Notes: a model not told the origin generated them from the letters alone. Shown: positions 29,570 to 38,625, numbered from the stretch's first letter. The stretch: 64,000 nt of DNA from Cedecea neteri (GCF_000757825.1 NZ_CP009451.1:2728001-2792000); one strand, 5' to 3'. Translations and numbers: made by a program.

Positions 29570-30226
29570 TTACCAGTTAGATTTATCTGCTAAGTTGGCC
29601 GGGTTGTCCCAGCGAGCGCAAAAACTTGCTGTCTCTCCGGACTGAAATTCCGGCAGGTGCGCCATTAATTTCTCCAGCGGCCAGTCCCACCAGGCAATGC
29701 GCTGCAGGCTTTCGGTGATTCCCTGCGGGAAGCGGCTGCGAATGGGTTTGGCTGGAACGCCACCGACGATGGTGTACGGCGGCACGTCTTTGCTGACCAC
29801 CGCCCCGGCGGCAAGCACTGCGCCGTCGCCAACCGTTACGCCGGGCAGCACAATCACTCCGTGGCCAATCCACACGTCGTTACCAATCACCACCCGATCC
29901 TCACGGCGATGGGCAAAGAATGAAGTATCGCGGCCAACGCCGGGCGCGTAATACTCCGGGCAGTAGGTAAAGCGGTGCTGTGACGGGCGATCCATCGGGT
30001 GATTGGGCGCGCCAAGGCGGACGTGGTTGGCTATAGCGGTGAATTTACCGATAACGCTATCCGCCACGCAGCAGTGTTCGCCGAGGTAGGAGAAGTCACC
30101 GAGGATGCTGTATTCCAGCACGCTGTTGGCGAGTATTTCGCACTGTTCGCCGAGGGTGGTTTCACGCAGGCGAACGCTGGGGTCAACAAAGGTTTTCTGG
30201 AGTTTGGGTGCGGCGGCGGTTGTCAT
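29570..30226 (-). CDS. Hexapeptide-repeat acetyltransferase, phosphonate-cluster type
   Basis: Left-handed beta-helix acyltransferase (218 residues from ATG 30226). Hexapeptide repeats are visible in the first half ([25 protein letters not shown]) and in the second ([24 protein letters not shown], then [23 protein letters not shown]), the CAT/xenobiotic acetyltransferase pattern. The overall architecture resembles the hexapeptide transferase usually encoded with phosphonate (phn) genes, but no phn gene is nearby. A TTG ten codons upstream (30256) is an alternative start. E. coli lacks this gene between yhjE and yhjD. Substrate unknown. Confidence 0.8.
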   Translation of the reverse strand: MTTAAAPKLQKTFVDPSVRLRETTLGEQCEILANSVLEYSILGDFSYLGEHCCVADSVIGKFTAIANHVRLGAPNHPMDRPSQHRFTYCPEYYAPGVGRDTSFFAHRREDRVVIGNDVWIGHGVIVLPGVTVGDGAVLAAGAVVSKDVPPYTIVGGVPAKPIRSRFPQGITESLQRIAWWDWPLEKLMAHLPEFQSGETASFCARWDNPANLADKSNW

Positions 30227-30316
30227 GGCATGTTCTCTGGTCGGAGGTTTAGACAAGTGGGCCTGCTAACCCGAAGGTCGGCAGGCCACCTATCCTGACC
30301 GGAAAACATGACAGGA

Positions 30317-31375
30317 TTATTTATGCGTTTTGCCGGGCATTCTCGGGTCGTCTTTGTATTCTGCGGTGGCAATCCAGGCCGCGCAGAACAGCGTGAGGCG
30401 AGCGAAGAAGTAGAAGAAAGCCATCAGCCCCAGCACCGAACCAAAAGCGGCGCCGGAAGGCGAGCTGACCAGTTTTGGCAGGCTGTAGGTCATGATGATT
30501 TTGATCACCTCAAAACCGATAGCCGCAATCATTGTGCCGCGAATAAGCGCCTTGCGACGCGGGCGGTGACGCGGCAGTCGCCAGAAGATCCAGAAGAACA
30601 GCAGGTAGTTAGCAAAAATCGAAATCGCCAGGCCGACAAAGTGCCAGGCCGGTTTTAGCCACTCGATGTCGCCCAGGTGGAGGAGGCCTATCAGCAGCGT
30701 CTGGGCCGAACCGGAAATCGAGGTAATCGACAGGGTGACGATCAGCGCAATCAGCAGGCCAATCAATGAAATAAAGTCACGCAGGTATTTAATCCAGAAT
30801 TTTTCCTGATCCTGCGGGCTGCGTTCCCATTTATCCCGCGACTGGGCGCGCACCGCTTCACGCAGGTTGCCCATCCAGTTAATGCCGGAGTAGAGGGCAA
30901 TGAGCAGCCCGACCAGGCCAACGGTGGTGCGCTGCTGAACCGCAGTGTTGATGGTGTTTTTAAGCGTGGCGGCAAGCGTTGGGTCGCTGACGTTCTCAAG
31001 GATTTTGGCAAAAATGTCTTCGAGCAGCGTGGGGTGCGAGGCAAGCACGTAGCCGCCCGCCGCGAAGGCCACCATCATGATGGGGATCAGCGACAGAAAC
31101 GAGAAGTAGGTAATGGCGGCACCAAACTGGTTTCCCAGACGGTCATTAAAGCGTTCGGCCGCACGCAGCAGGTGAGCAATCATCGGCTGCCTGACCGTTT
31201 TGTTGACCGCGGATATGGTGCTGTTCACCGCGGCGTTGCTGGTTTTAAGCTTCACCAGCGGTTCGTTCTCTGCGGGGTCGCTTTGAGCTTCATCCTGCTG
31301 AGTCTCGATAGGTATAACAGGCTCGTATTCGAGCTCGTTGGTTGGGCGTTTTTCACGGTTATCCGGCGTCGTCAT
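30317..31375 (-). CDS. yhjD: Inner-membrane YihY/BrkB-family protein YhjD
   Basis: Multi-pass membrane protein of the YihY family; in E. coli, mutations in yhjD suppress lethality of strains lacking Kdo, suggesting a role in lipid A precursor transport. 352 residues from ATG 31375 (MTTPDNREKRP); AAGGA precedes it at 11 bases. A polar, Glu-rich cytoplasmic N-terminus (about 1-60) is followed by about six helices, including FGAAITYFSFLSLIPIM and the C-terminal AFGSVLGLMAFFYF. An upstream in-frame start at 31426 lacks a good Shine-Dalgarno. Confidence 0.9.
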   Translation of the reverse strand: MTTPDNREKRPTNELEYEPVIPIETQQDEAQSDPAENEPLVKLKTSNAAVNSTISAVNKTVRQPMIAHLLRAAERFNDRLGNQFGAAITYFSFLSLIPIMMVAFAAGGYVLASHPTLLEDIFAKILENVSDPTLAATLKNTINTAVQQRTTVGLVGLLIALYSGINWMGNLREAVRAQSRDKWERSPQDQEKFWIKYLRDFISLIGLLIALIVTLSITSISGSAQTLLIGLLHLGDIEWLKPAWHFVGLAISIFANYLLFFWIFWRLPRHRPRRKALIRGTMIAAIGFEVIKIIMTYSLPKLVSSPSGAAFGSVLGLMAFFYFFARLTLFCAAWIATAEYKDDPRMPGKTHK

Positions 31376-31430
31376 CGGGTCAATTTTCCTTTTGCAGTGG
31401 CAGGATCTTAAGGAAATTATAGCCATAACG

Positions 31431-32330
31431 CTAATCTACATAGGCTTTGAGTACGCCGGTTAGCCATTCCATAAACAAATGTACCCGCCGGGAGAGGTTG
31501 CGGCGATGCGGATAAAGCAGCGAAATCGGCATCGGTTCGGCGCGGTACTGCGGCAAAATCTCCACGAGGCTGCCTTCTTTTAGCTGGGCTTTCACGCCCA
31601 CGCGTGGGACCTGGATAATACCCAGCCCGGCAGCGCAGGCCGCCTGGTAAGTTTCCGTGCTGTTGACGGTAATCAGGCCGCCGGTTTTCACCCACTGCGT
31701 TGTTTTATCCAGCCAGACTTCAAAGCCCTGCGGGCGAGTGCCGAGGTTTTGGGCGTAATGCACCAGCGCGTGTGAAGCCAGATCGTCCAGGTTTTCAGGG
31801 TAGCCAAAGCGGCTGAGGTAGTCCGGGCTGGCGCAGTTGATCATGGTAAATTTTCCCAGCGGTCTGGCCACCAGACCCGAGTCTTTGAGGTGGCCCACGC
31901 GTACCACGCAGTCAAACCCTTCCCGGACAACATCTACCATTCTGTCGCTGCTGCTAAGCTCCAGCTCTATGCCCGGATACTGCTGCAGAAATCCCGGCAG
32001 TTTAGGAATAATCAGGCCGCGCGCCAGCGTGACGGGCATATCGACCCTGATTCGCCCGCTGACGCTGGCAGGATCGTGCTGGAACAGGCCATCCAGCTCG
32101 TCGAGATTGGTTAGCAGGTCCCGGCAGCGTTCGTAATAAACCATGCCGTCCTGGGTGAGCTGAACCCGGCGCGTGGTACGGTGCAGCAGGCGTGTTCCGA
32201 GCGAGGTTTCCAGCGCCTGAACCTGGCGCGAAACGCTGCCCTTCGGCAGCCCAAGGGTGTCTGCGGCGCGGGTAAAACTCTCCAGCTCGGCGACTCTCAC
32301 GAAAAGCTGCATTGCATGTATTTTATCCAT
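31431..32330 (-). CDS. yhjC: LysR-type transcriptional regulator, YhjC-like
   Basis: LTTR of 299 residues from ATG 32330 (MDKIHAMQLFVRVAEL). N-terminal winged helix-turn-helix (FTRAADTLGLPKGSVSRQVQALE, about 18-40) and a C-terminal substrate-binding domain (about 90-290). It closely resembles E. coli YhjC and sits next to yhjD as there. It is divergent from the dehydrogenase gene at 32450 with a 119-base shared interval, the classical layout in which an LTTR controls its divergent neighbour. Ligand unknown. Confidence 0.85.
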   Translation of the reverse strand: MDKIHAMQLFVRVAELESFTRAADTLGLPKGSVSRQVQALETSLGTRLLHRTTRRVQLTQDGMVYYERCRDLLTNLDELDGLFQHDPASVSGRIRVDMPVTLARGLIIPKLPGFLQQYPGIELELSSSDRMVDVVREGFDCVVRVGHLKDSGLVARPLGKFTMINCASPDYLSRFGYPENLDDLASHALVHYAQNLGTRPQGFEVWLDKTTQWVKTGGLITVNSTETYQAACAAGLGIIQVPRVGVKAQLKEGSLVEILPQYRAEPMPISLLYPHRRNLSRRVHLFMEWLTGVLKAYVD

Positions 32331-32449
32331 CTTATCACCGCATTGTTGTTTGAATTGAAACAGTGAGGCGCATCTGGCCGTATTTATTGATTTTGTATCA
32401 GCTAATAAGCTGTACCTCAATGACCAGTCAGCCAAATAAGAGGTTTATC

Positions 32450-33208
32450 ATGAATCAACGTATCGCTTTAGTGACCGGCGGCAGCCGTGGATTAGGTAAA
32501 AACGCAGCGCTGAAGCTGGCTGCAAGAGGAATCGGTATTCTTCTGACTTACAACAGTAAGCAGCAGGAAGCCGAAGATGTTGTGCGTGAAATTGAGCAAA
32601 AAGGCGTAAAAGCCGCAGCAATACAGCTGAATGTCGGCGATTCCTCTACCTTTGCGGAGTTCGTTGAGCAGGTGATAGAGACGCTGAATAACGTCTGGCA
32701 GCGAGATACGTTTGATTATTTATTGAACAATGCGGGGATCGGTCTTGAAGCGTCGTTTGCCGAGACCAGCGAAGCGCAGTTCGATGAAATAATGAACATC
32801 CATTTGAAAGGGCCTTTTTTCCTGACCCAGCGCCTTCTGCCGCTGATTAAAGACGGCGGGCGCATTCTGAATGTGTCCACCGGCCTGACCCGTTTCTCGC
32901 TGCCGGGTAAAGCCGCCTACGCCACGATGAAAGGGGCGATGGAAGTGCTGACTAAGTATCAGGCCAAAGAGCTGGGCTCACGCGGGATTGCGGTGAATAT
33001 CATCGCGCCGGGCGCTATTGCCACCGATTTTAGCGGCGGTATCGTGCGGGATAACGAGCATGTGTCGAAAGCTATCGCCGCACAAACCGCGCTGGGGCGA
33101 GTAGGGCAGCCGGATGATATCGGCGATGCGATTGCGGCGATCCTCAGCGATGAGACCGGCTGGATGAACGCGCAGCGGATTGAAGTGTCCGGCGGGATGT
33201 TCCTTTAG
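32450..33208 (+). CDS. Short-chain dehydrogenase/reductase
   Basis: Classical SDR, 252 residues. The NAD(P) binding motif TGGSRGLGKNAA (about 9-20), NNAG (about 92-95) and the catalytic YxxxK (YATMKGAMEV, about 158-162) are intact, with an upstream catalytic Ser in NVSTGL. Start at ATG 32450, with AAGAGG six bases upstream; the frame is open farther up but without support. Probably controlled by the divergent LysR regulator. The substrate cannot be inferred; the glucose/3-oxoacyl reductase-like sequence is too generic. Confidence 0.85.
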   Translation: MNQRIALVTGGSRGLGKNAALKLAARGIGILLTYNSKQQEAEDVVREIEQKGVKAAAIQLNVGDSSTFAEFVEQVIETLNNVWQRDTFDYLLNNAGIGLEASFAETSEAQFDEIMNIHLKGPFFLTQRLLPLIKDGGRILNVSTGLTRFSLPGKAAYATMKGAMEVLTKYQAKELGSRGIAVNIIAPGAIATDFSGGIVRDNEHVSKAIAAQTALGRVGQPDDIGDAIAAILSDETGWMNAQRIEVSGGMFL

Positions 33209-33233
33209 TTTTTTGACCGTTCCCGGCAGGTGA

Positions 33234-33338
33234 CCCTCACCCTAACCCTCTCCCTAAAAGGGAGAGGGGACAGACAGAAGCCAGTTTTCGGGGGAGTTTC
33301 TCCCTCGCCCCCTTTGGGGAGAGGGCCGGGGTGAGGGG
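33234..33338. repeat. Nested palindromic repeat between the SDR gene and yieH
   Basis: Left arm CCCTCACCCTAACCCTCTCCC with its own GGGAGAGGGG partner; right part CCCTCGCCCCCTTTGGGGAGAGGG followed by CGGGGTGAGGG, which pairs with the leftmost bases. Third member of the family seen at 23798 and 27959, again between convergent genes. It lies at a point where gene order departs from E. coli (yhj block on the left, yie block on the right). Confidence 0.85.
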
Positions 33339-33344
33339 CAATCC

Positions 33345-34010
33345 CTACGCCGTAATCACCCAACCGCGTGCTTTCCACAAGCCCGGTAACTCGGCCAAAT
33401 CGGTAAACGTCGTCACTTTTGGATGATCGATCGGTTTGTTATGCGGATCGGCACAGAAATAAAACACCTCCATTCCCGCCGCAATGCCCGATTGCGCACC
33501 CGCCATAGAATCATCCACCAGAATGCAGTGCTCCACCCCCACCTTCATCTGTTCTGCCGCGTGGAACATCAGAGCCGGGTCTGGCTTCCAGCGCTGAATG
33601 TCGTAGCCGCTGTACAGCGTCTCCGGGAAGTAGCCGAGCATCCCGGTTTTGCCGAGAGAATGCTGCATCTTGCTGACCGGGCCGTTGGACACCACGCACA
33701 TCGGCTTTTTGATTTGCGCCAGCAGGGTGTTCGCCCCGGCGATTTCCTGAAGCTCGCTGTCGAACAGACGGGCGACTTCGGCTCGGTAAATCGCCTCAAG
33801 TTCTGGCTTCGGCAGGCTGGTGCCGTACTCGGCGTTGATTGTGTCGATAATTTCGTAGAGTTTGACGCCTTTAAAGGTCTTGAAGACATCTTCGAGCGCA
33901 AGCTGAATGCCGTATTGCGCAAACATATGCACGTAGGCTTTGGAGCAGATGACCTCGCTGTCGACCAGCGTTCCATCGCAGTCAAAAAACACCGCTTCTA
34001 TCCGGGACAT
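33345..34010 (-). CDS. yieH: HAD phosphatase YieH (6-phosphogluconate phosphatase)
   Basis: Haloacid dehalogenase-like hydrolase, beta-PGM subfamily, 221 residues. The motif I nucleophile is in FFDCDGTLVDSE (Asp residues near 9-11), motif II is VVSNGP, motif III/IV is VDDSMAGAQSG. E. coli YieH dephosphorylates 6-phosphogluconate and phosphoenolpyruvate-like substrates. Divergent from the adenine permease gene at 34179, as in E. coli. Confidence 0.92.
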   Translation of the reverse strand: MSRIEAVFFDCDGTLVDSEVICSKAYVHMFAQYGIQLALEDVFKTFKGVKLYEIIDTINAEYGTSLPKPELEAIYRAEVARLFDSELQEIAGANTLLAQIKKPMCVVSNGPVSKMQHSLGKTGMLGYFPETLYSGYDIQRWKPDPALMFHAAEQMKVGVEHCILVDDSMAGAQSGIAAGMEVFYFCADPHNKPIDHPKVTTFTDLAELPGLWKARGWVITA

Positions 34011-34178
34011 GCCATTTCCTTTCTCTCTGGTTTAACGTTTACTCTATGCTTTTTGCGCAACGCAATCGATCCCGTGGCGGTAATTTCAGCGAAAAAAGTG
34101 GATGATTTCCGTTATCCCCTGCCATTTTTGGTATAGGATAGCGGCGTATTTTTTCCTCTTTTAGTTCGGAAACCGATA

Positions 34179-35510
34179 ATGAGCCAACCACAGTCCACTC
34201 CGGAAACAACCCCGGGGCTGCTCGAACGCGCGTTCAAATTACGCGAACACGGTACTAACGCCCGCACCGAGGTGATCGCCGGGTTCACTACCTTCCTGAC
34301 GATGGTGTATATCGTTTTTGTTAACCCACAGATCCTCGGCGCGGCCGGCATGGATACTCAGGCGGTATTCGTCACCACCTGCCTGATTGCGGCCTTTGGC
34401 AGCATCCTGATGGGCATTTTCGCCAACCTGCCCGTTGCGCTGGCACCGGCAATGGGCCTGAACGCTTTCTTCGCGTTCGTGGTGGTCGGTGCGATGGGAA
34501 TTTCCTGGCAAGTCGGGATGGGCGCGATTTTCTGGGGCGCCGTTGGCCTGCTGTTGCTGACCATCTTCCGCGTTCGCTACTGGATGATTGCGAATATTCC
34601 GCTTGGCCTGCGCGTAGGCATCACCAGCGGTATCGGCCTGTTTATCGGCATGATGGGGCTGAAAAACGCCGGGATCATCGTGGCCAATAAAGAGACGCTG
34701 GTCAGCATCGGGAACCTGACTTCCCACAGCGTGCTGCTTGGCGCGCTGGGCTTCTTTATCATCGCGATTCTTGCTTCCCGTAACATCCACGCGGCCGTGC
34801 TGGTCTCCATCGTGGTGACCACGCTGCTGGGCTGGCTGCTGGGCGACGTGCAGTATCATGGCATCGTTTCTGCGCCACCCAGCGTGAGCAGCGTTGTGGG
34901 GCAGGTTGATCTGGCTGGCTCCCTGAATCTGGGCCTGGCGGGCGTTATCTTCTCCTTCATGCTGGTCAACCTGTTTGACTCCTCCGGCACCCTGATTGGC
35001 GTGACGGATAAAGCTGGGCTAACCGATGCGAAGGGCAAATTCCCGCGCATGAAGCAGGCGCTGTTCGTGGACAGTATCTCATCCGTGACCGGCTCTTTCT
35101 TTGGCACCTCTTCGGTTACCGCCTACATCGAAAGCTCTTCCGGCGTTTCCGTCGGTGGCCGCACCGGGCTGACCGCTATCGTGGTTGGCCTGCTGTTCCT
35201 GCTGGTTATCTTCCTGTCACCGCTGGCGGGCATGGTGCCGGCATACGCGGCCGCTGGTGCGCTGATTTATGTTGGCGTCCTGATGACCTCAAGCCTGGCC
35301 CGTGTGAAGTGGGATGACCTGACCGAAGCCGTTCCGGCGTTTGTTACCGCCGTGATGATGCCGTTCAGCTTCTCGATTACCGAAGGTATCGCTCTCGGCT
35401 TTATTTCCTACTGCGTCATGAAGCTGGGTACCGGCCGCTGGCGCGAGCTGAGTCCGTGCGTCGTCATCGTTGCGCTGCTGTTTGTGCTGAAAATCGTGTT
35501 TGTTGATTAA
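34179..35510 (+). CDS. adeP: Adenine permease AdeP (YieG)
   Basis: High-affinity adenine:proton symporter of the NCS2/AzgA-like family in the inner membrane. 443 residues with about 12-14 helices; typical signatures are EVIAGFTTFLTMVYIVFVNP near the N-terminus (about 29-48) and ALAPAMGLNAFF plus FGTSSVTAYIESSSG farther on. The order yieH-adeP-chrR-yieE is that of E. coli. A bidirectional terminator (35531-35558) separates it from the convergent chrR. Confidence 0.93.
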   Translation: MSQPQSTPETTPGLLERAFKLREHGTNARTEVIAGFTTFLTMVYIVFVNPQILGAAGMDTQAVFVTTCLIAAFGSILMGIFANLPVALAPAMGLNAFFAFVVVGAMGISWQVGMGAIFWGAVGLLLLTIFRVRYWMIANIPLGLRVGITSGIGLFIGMMGLKNAGIIVANKETLVSIGNLTSHSVLLGALGFFIIAILASRNIHAAVLVSIVVTTLLGWLLGDVQYHGIVSAPPSVSSVVGQVDLAGSLNLGLAGVIFSFMLVNLFDSSGTLIGVTDKAGLTDAKGKFPRMKQALFVDSISSVTGSFFGTSSVTAYIESSSGVSVGGRTGLTAIVVGLLFLLVIFLSPLAGMVPAYAAAGALIYVGVLMTSSLARVKWDDLTEAVPAFVTAVMMPFSFSITEGIALGFISYCVMKLGTGRWRELSPCVVIVALLFVLKIVFVD

Positions 35511-35530
35511 AGCGACAGCAGAAATAAAAA

Positions 35531-35558
35531 CGCCAGTCATGCGACTGGCGTTTTTTTT
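35531..35558. terminator. Bidirectional terminator between adeP and chrR
   Basis: Eight-base stem CGCCAGTC / GACTGGCG with a four-base loop, followed by eight T on the plus strand and preceded by AAAAA for the opposite strand. Well placed for both convergent genes. Confidence 0.92.
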
Positions 35559-35567
35559 GGCCCGGAA

Positions 35568-36134
35568 TCAGGCTTTCACGCGCTTGATATAATCGCCAAA
35601 GGCGGTGAGCTGCCCGGTCAGATGGTCAAGCGTGCTTTGATCGACCACTTCGCCGCTCTGTGGGTCAACTTTGTTCTGGATAACGCCGCCCATAAACTCC
35701 GGCTTGTTCATCACCATCGCGTCGAGGAAGACGAGGATTTGGCGCAGGTGATACTGGCAGCGTGCGCCGCCGATGGCGCCCATGGAGCTGGTTTGAATCA
35801 GCACAGGCTTGCCGGCCAGCGGCTGCTCAGGCAGGCGGGAGAGCCAGTCAATGGCGTTTTTCAGGCCGCCCGGCACCGAATAGTTGTATTCCGGCGTGAC
35901 AATCACCACGCCGTCCGCCTGGCGAATCTGCCCGGCAATGGCTTCTACGCTCTGAGGGAAACCTTCTTCCTGCTGAATGTCGGCATCGTACAGCGGAATG
36001 TCACCGATGGAAGGCAGGGCATCTATCTGCATACCTGCCGGGGCAATGTTCGGCAGCGTGCGGGCGACCATTGCGTTAAATGAACCCTTACGCAGGCTCC
36101 CCAGTAAAGTCACTATCTGCAACGAATCAGACAT
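35568..36134 (-). CDS. chrR: NADPH-dependent FMN reductase, chromate/quinone reductase
   Basis: Flavodoxin-like soluble quinone reductase (YieF/ChrR) that reduces quinones, chromate and other electrophiles, limiting one-electron redox cycling. 188 residues. FMN phosphate-binding loop LGSLRKGSFNAMVAR (about 11-25) and the TPEYNYSVPGGLKNAIDWLSR signature (about 82-102) are intact. GGAG lies six bases before the ATG. It follows yieE by 17 bases on the same strand, so the two are likely co-transcribed. Confidence 0.93.
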   Translation of the reverse strand: MSDSLQIVTLLGSLRKGSFNAMVARTLPNIAPAGMQIDALPSIGDIPLYDADIQQEEGFPQSVEAIAGQIRQADGVVIVTPEYNYSVPGGLKNAIDWLSRLPEQPLAGKPVLIQTSSMGAIGGARCQYHLRQILVFLDAMVMNKPEFMGGVIQNKVDPQSGEVVDQSTLDHLTGQLTAFGDYIKRVKA

Positions 36135-36151
36135 TGGTACTCCTTTATGCG

Positions 36152-36910
36152 TCAGGACGTTCGGGAAAATGTGTTATGCGGCGTAGCTGCCTCTGATGAT
36201 ATACCCGTCAGGCGAATGATGCGCGCCTGAGCGCTGCGGCTGCGTGCTTCTGCGTCCGGCAGGGCGTTCCAGCCCTGCTGCCCGTCAAACTCCCACAGCT
36301 TCAGACGTTCAACGCCCGGTGCTACGGCACAGCCCCAGATAAGGATATCTTCCGCGTCGCTGATAGCCTCAATATGCGGCTCGTTTGTGACGCGCAGACG
36401 ACCAGAGCCCGGCAATAATTGTAGCGTGTTCAGGCTGGTCTGGGGGTTGTCGGTAAGCTTCAGGACGCTACGGCGCAGGGTATGCAGCTGGGTGCGGGCT
36501 TCGTTGGGATCGTTTTGATTGTTGATCCAGGTGATTTCGCTACTGCTTGACTGAGATGGTGGCACCACAGGGGACGGAGCCTGAAAGCTGCGGCGAAGCT
36601 CCATGTCCAGACCGCAGCGTCCTTCGGTGGCCAGCAGCACGCCCACCATGTTACCGGCATAGGCGAGGCTGAAATCCGGCAGCTCGGCGTCGGCAAAGCG
36701 CGGGCGTCCGGCGGTGGAGGTGATAATTTGCGGCAGGCGTTGGGTGCCGTACAGCATAAACATCATCTCGGCGACCAGCGTCCGTGACGCGAGATAGCGC
36801 GTGCGGCGGTGTTCCGGCATCAGGCTGGCTGCGTTAAGGGTATCGTCGCTCAGTCGGGGTGAAGTGAGGTTGGGAGGGTTCAGAGCCCATCTTGCAAAAT
36901 GCGTCGCCAT
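36152..36910 (-). CDS. yieE: 4'-phosphopantetheinyl transferase-family protein YieE
   Basis: Sfp/AcpT-like phosphopantetheinyl transferase of 252 residues that would attach phosphopantetheine from CoA to a carrier protein. The GLDMELRR motif (about 99-106) carries the Mg-binding Asp/Glu. No polyketide or peptide synthase is nearby, so the carrier protein is unknown. AAGGAG six bases before the ATG supports the start. Lies directly upstream of chrR. In E. coli yidZ, mdtL and tnaBAC lie between yieE and mnmE; here they are missing. Confidence 0.88.
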   Translation of the reverse strand: MATHFARWALNPPNLTSPRLSDDTLNAASLMPEHRRTRYLASRTLVAEMMFMLYGTQRLPQIITSTAGRPRFADAELPDFSLAYAGNMVGVLLATEGRCGLDMELRRSFQAPSPVVPPSQSSSSEITWINNQNDPNEARTQLHTLRRSVLKLTDNPQTSLNTLQLLPGSGRLRVTNEPHIEAISDAEDILIWGCAVAPGVERLKLWEFDGQQGWNALPDAEARSRSAQARIIRLTGISSEAATPHNTFSRTS

Positions 36911-37188
36911 TTGTCGCTCCTTGATAATGGTCAGTCGATGTCATGCCGTTTCGGGTGGCTGAAACAGCGCTCCGCTTTCGATCCTGAACGTCGTCAGGCA
37001 TCGAATAGTAATCTCAGGTTCAGGGCGTTGTCATTGACGCTCTTCAATAGAGTGACCTATTTTTTGAGCAATATATTATATATTCAATCCTGGGAGAATT
37101 CTTAGTGGTTTGCGTCAGTGAAACACTTAAAAACATTGCTCAAAAGACAGGCTATTGAAATGATGAAGTATTTTGAAATTGAGGAAAA
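36911..37188. other. Gene-free interval between yieE and the mnmE terminator
   Basis: No convincing gene. It occupies the place held in E. coli by tnaCAB, mdtL and yidZ. Two very short frames with weak support are present: 37105-37158 (GTG, 17 codons, GGGAG upstream) and 37160-37210 (ATG, 16 codons, running into the mnmE terminator). An AT-rich stretch at about 37050-37090 (with TATATT) could serve as a promoter. I see no tRNA or recognised small RNA. Confidence 0.5.
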
Positions 37189-37219
37189 CGCCCCGCATTC
37201 TGAAGTGTGACGCGGGGCG
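37189..37219 (-). terminator. mnmE terminator
   Basis: Eight-base stem CGCCCCGC / GCGGGGCG with a 15-base loop, just beyond the mnmE stop; on the minus strand it is followed by TTTT. Confidence 0.8.
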
Positions 37220-37230
37220 GCCGAGAAGTG

Positions 37231-38595
37231 TTATTTCCCGATACAGAAGCTCGAGAAGATGCGCCCTAACAGATCGTCAGAGCTGAATTCACCGGTAATT
37301 TCACTTAAGTTCTGCTGGGCCAGGCGCAGCTCTTCAGCCAGCAGTTCACCGGCCCAGGCACCCAGCAGCTGGGCTTTACCCTGCTGCAGGTGTTCAGCGG
37401 CTTGCTCCAGCGCCTGCAGATGACGGCGACGGGCGAGGAAGCCACCTTCCATGTTGGTTTCAAAGCCCATGCTCTCTTTCAGATGCGCGCGCAGCACGTC
37501 CACACCTTCCCCGGTACGGGCGGAAAGCCGAACAAGTGAGTGACCATTTACTTCGCTCAGGCCAAGCGTCTCGCCGGTCACGTCAGCTTTATTGCGCACC
37601 ACGGTAATCGGCAAACGCTCCGGCAGACGAGCGATAAAATCTGGCCAGATGGCGGCCGGGTCAACGGCGTCGGTGGTGGTGCCGTCGACCATAAACAGCA
37701 CGCGATCCGCCTGCTCAATCTCTTGCCAGGCACGTTCAATCCCGATGCGTTCGACTTCGTCGCTGGCTTCGCGCAGGCCTGCGGTATCGATGATATGCAG
37801 CGGCATGCCGTCGATATGGATATGCTCGCGCAGCACGTCACGCGTGGTGCCGGCTATGTCGGTAACGATAGCGGCCTCGCGCCCGGCCAGCGCGTTCAGC
37901 AGGCTGGATTTGCCGGCGTTAGGACGCCCGGCGATAACCACCTTCATGCCTTCGCGCAGCAGGCTGCCCTGACGAGCTTCGGCGCGCACCGCATCGAGGT
38001 CGCCAATGACCCGATGCAGCTGGGCTTCGATTTTACCGTCAGAGAGGAAGTCGATCTCTTCGTCCGGGAAGTCGATAGCCGCTTCCACGTAGATGCGCAG
38101 GTGAGTCAGCGCTTCCACCAGATGGTTAATACGCGAAGAGAAAGCGCCCTGAAGCGAGTTGAGCGCCGAGCGAGCGGCCTGTTCGGAGCTGGCGTCGATC
38201 AGGTCGGCAATGGCTTCTGCCTGCGCCAGGTCGAGCTTATCGTTCAGAAACGCGCGTTCAGAAAACTCACCGGGCCTGGCGATACGCAGGCCAGGCAGCG
38301 TCAGGATGCGTTTTAACAGCAGGTCGAGGATAACCGGGCCGCCGTGCCCCTGCAGCTCAAGCACGTCCTCGCCGGTGAAGGAATTCGGGCCAGGGAACCA
38401 CAGCGCAATACCCTGATCCAGCGCGCTGCCGTCGGCATCACGGAAAGGAAGGTAGTCCGCGTAGCGCGGTTTCGGCAGTTTGCCGAGGACAGCTTCTGCG
38501 ACCTCACGCGCCTGGCGGCCGGAAATACGCAGAATCCCTACGCCACCGCGCCCCGGCGGAGTAGCCTGGGCAATAATCGTGTCATGATTGCTCAT
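37231..38595 (-). CDS. mnmE: tRNA modification GTPase MnmE
   Basis: With MnmG, makes the 5-carboxymethylaminomethyl modification of wobble uridine in several tRNAs. 454 residues, as in E. coli. The N-terminal tetrahydrofolate-binding domain, helical domain and inserted G domain are recognisable: P-loop [12 protein letters not shown] (about 223-234), DTAG (DTAGLRE), NKAD, and the C-terminal CIGK with the essential Cys. Downstream of yidC on the same strand, separated by a hairpin at 38626-38649. Confidence 0.97.
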   Translation of the reverse strand: MSNHDTIIAQATPPGRGGVGILRISGRQAREVAEAVLGKLPKPRYADYLPFRDADGSALDQGIALWFPGPNSFTGEDVLELQGHGGPVILDLLLKRILTLPGLRIARPGEFSERAFLNDKLDLAQAEAIADLIDASSEQAARSALNSLQGAFSSRINHLVEALTHLRIYVEAAIDFPDEEIDFLSDGKIEAQLHRVIGDLDAVRAEARQGSLLREGMKVVIAGRPNAGKSSLLNALAGREAAIVTDIAGTTRDVLREHIHIDGMPLHIIDTAGLREASDEVERIGIERAWQEIEQADRVLFMVDGTTTDAVDPAAIWPDFIARLPERLPITVVRNKADVTGETLGLSEVNGHSLVRLSARTGEGVDVLRAHLKESMGFETNMEGGFLARRRHLQALEQAAEHLQQGKAQLLGAWAGELLAEELRLAQQNLSEITGEFSSDDLLGRIFSSFCIGK

Positions 38596-38625
38596 CGTTT
38601 ATCTCAGACCTTGAATCAAAAAGAA

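Noticed and set aside
34040..34080. PurR-like sequence upstream of adeP
   Set aside because: The CGCAA...CG pattern is only a partial match to the PurR box and lacks the symmetric second half.
36899..37105. 68-codon plus-strand frame in the yieE-mnmE gap
   Set aside because: No Shine-Dalgarno, begins inside the yieE start region on the other strand, no recognisable family and unlike composition.
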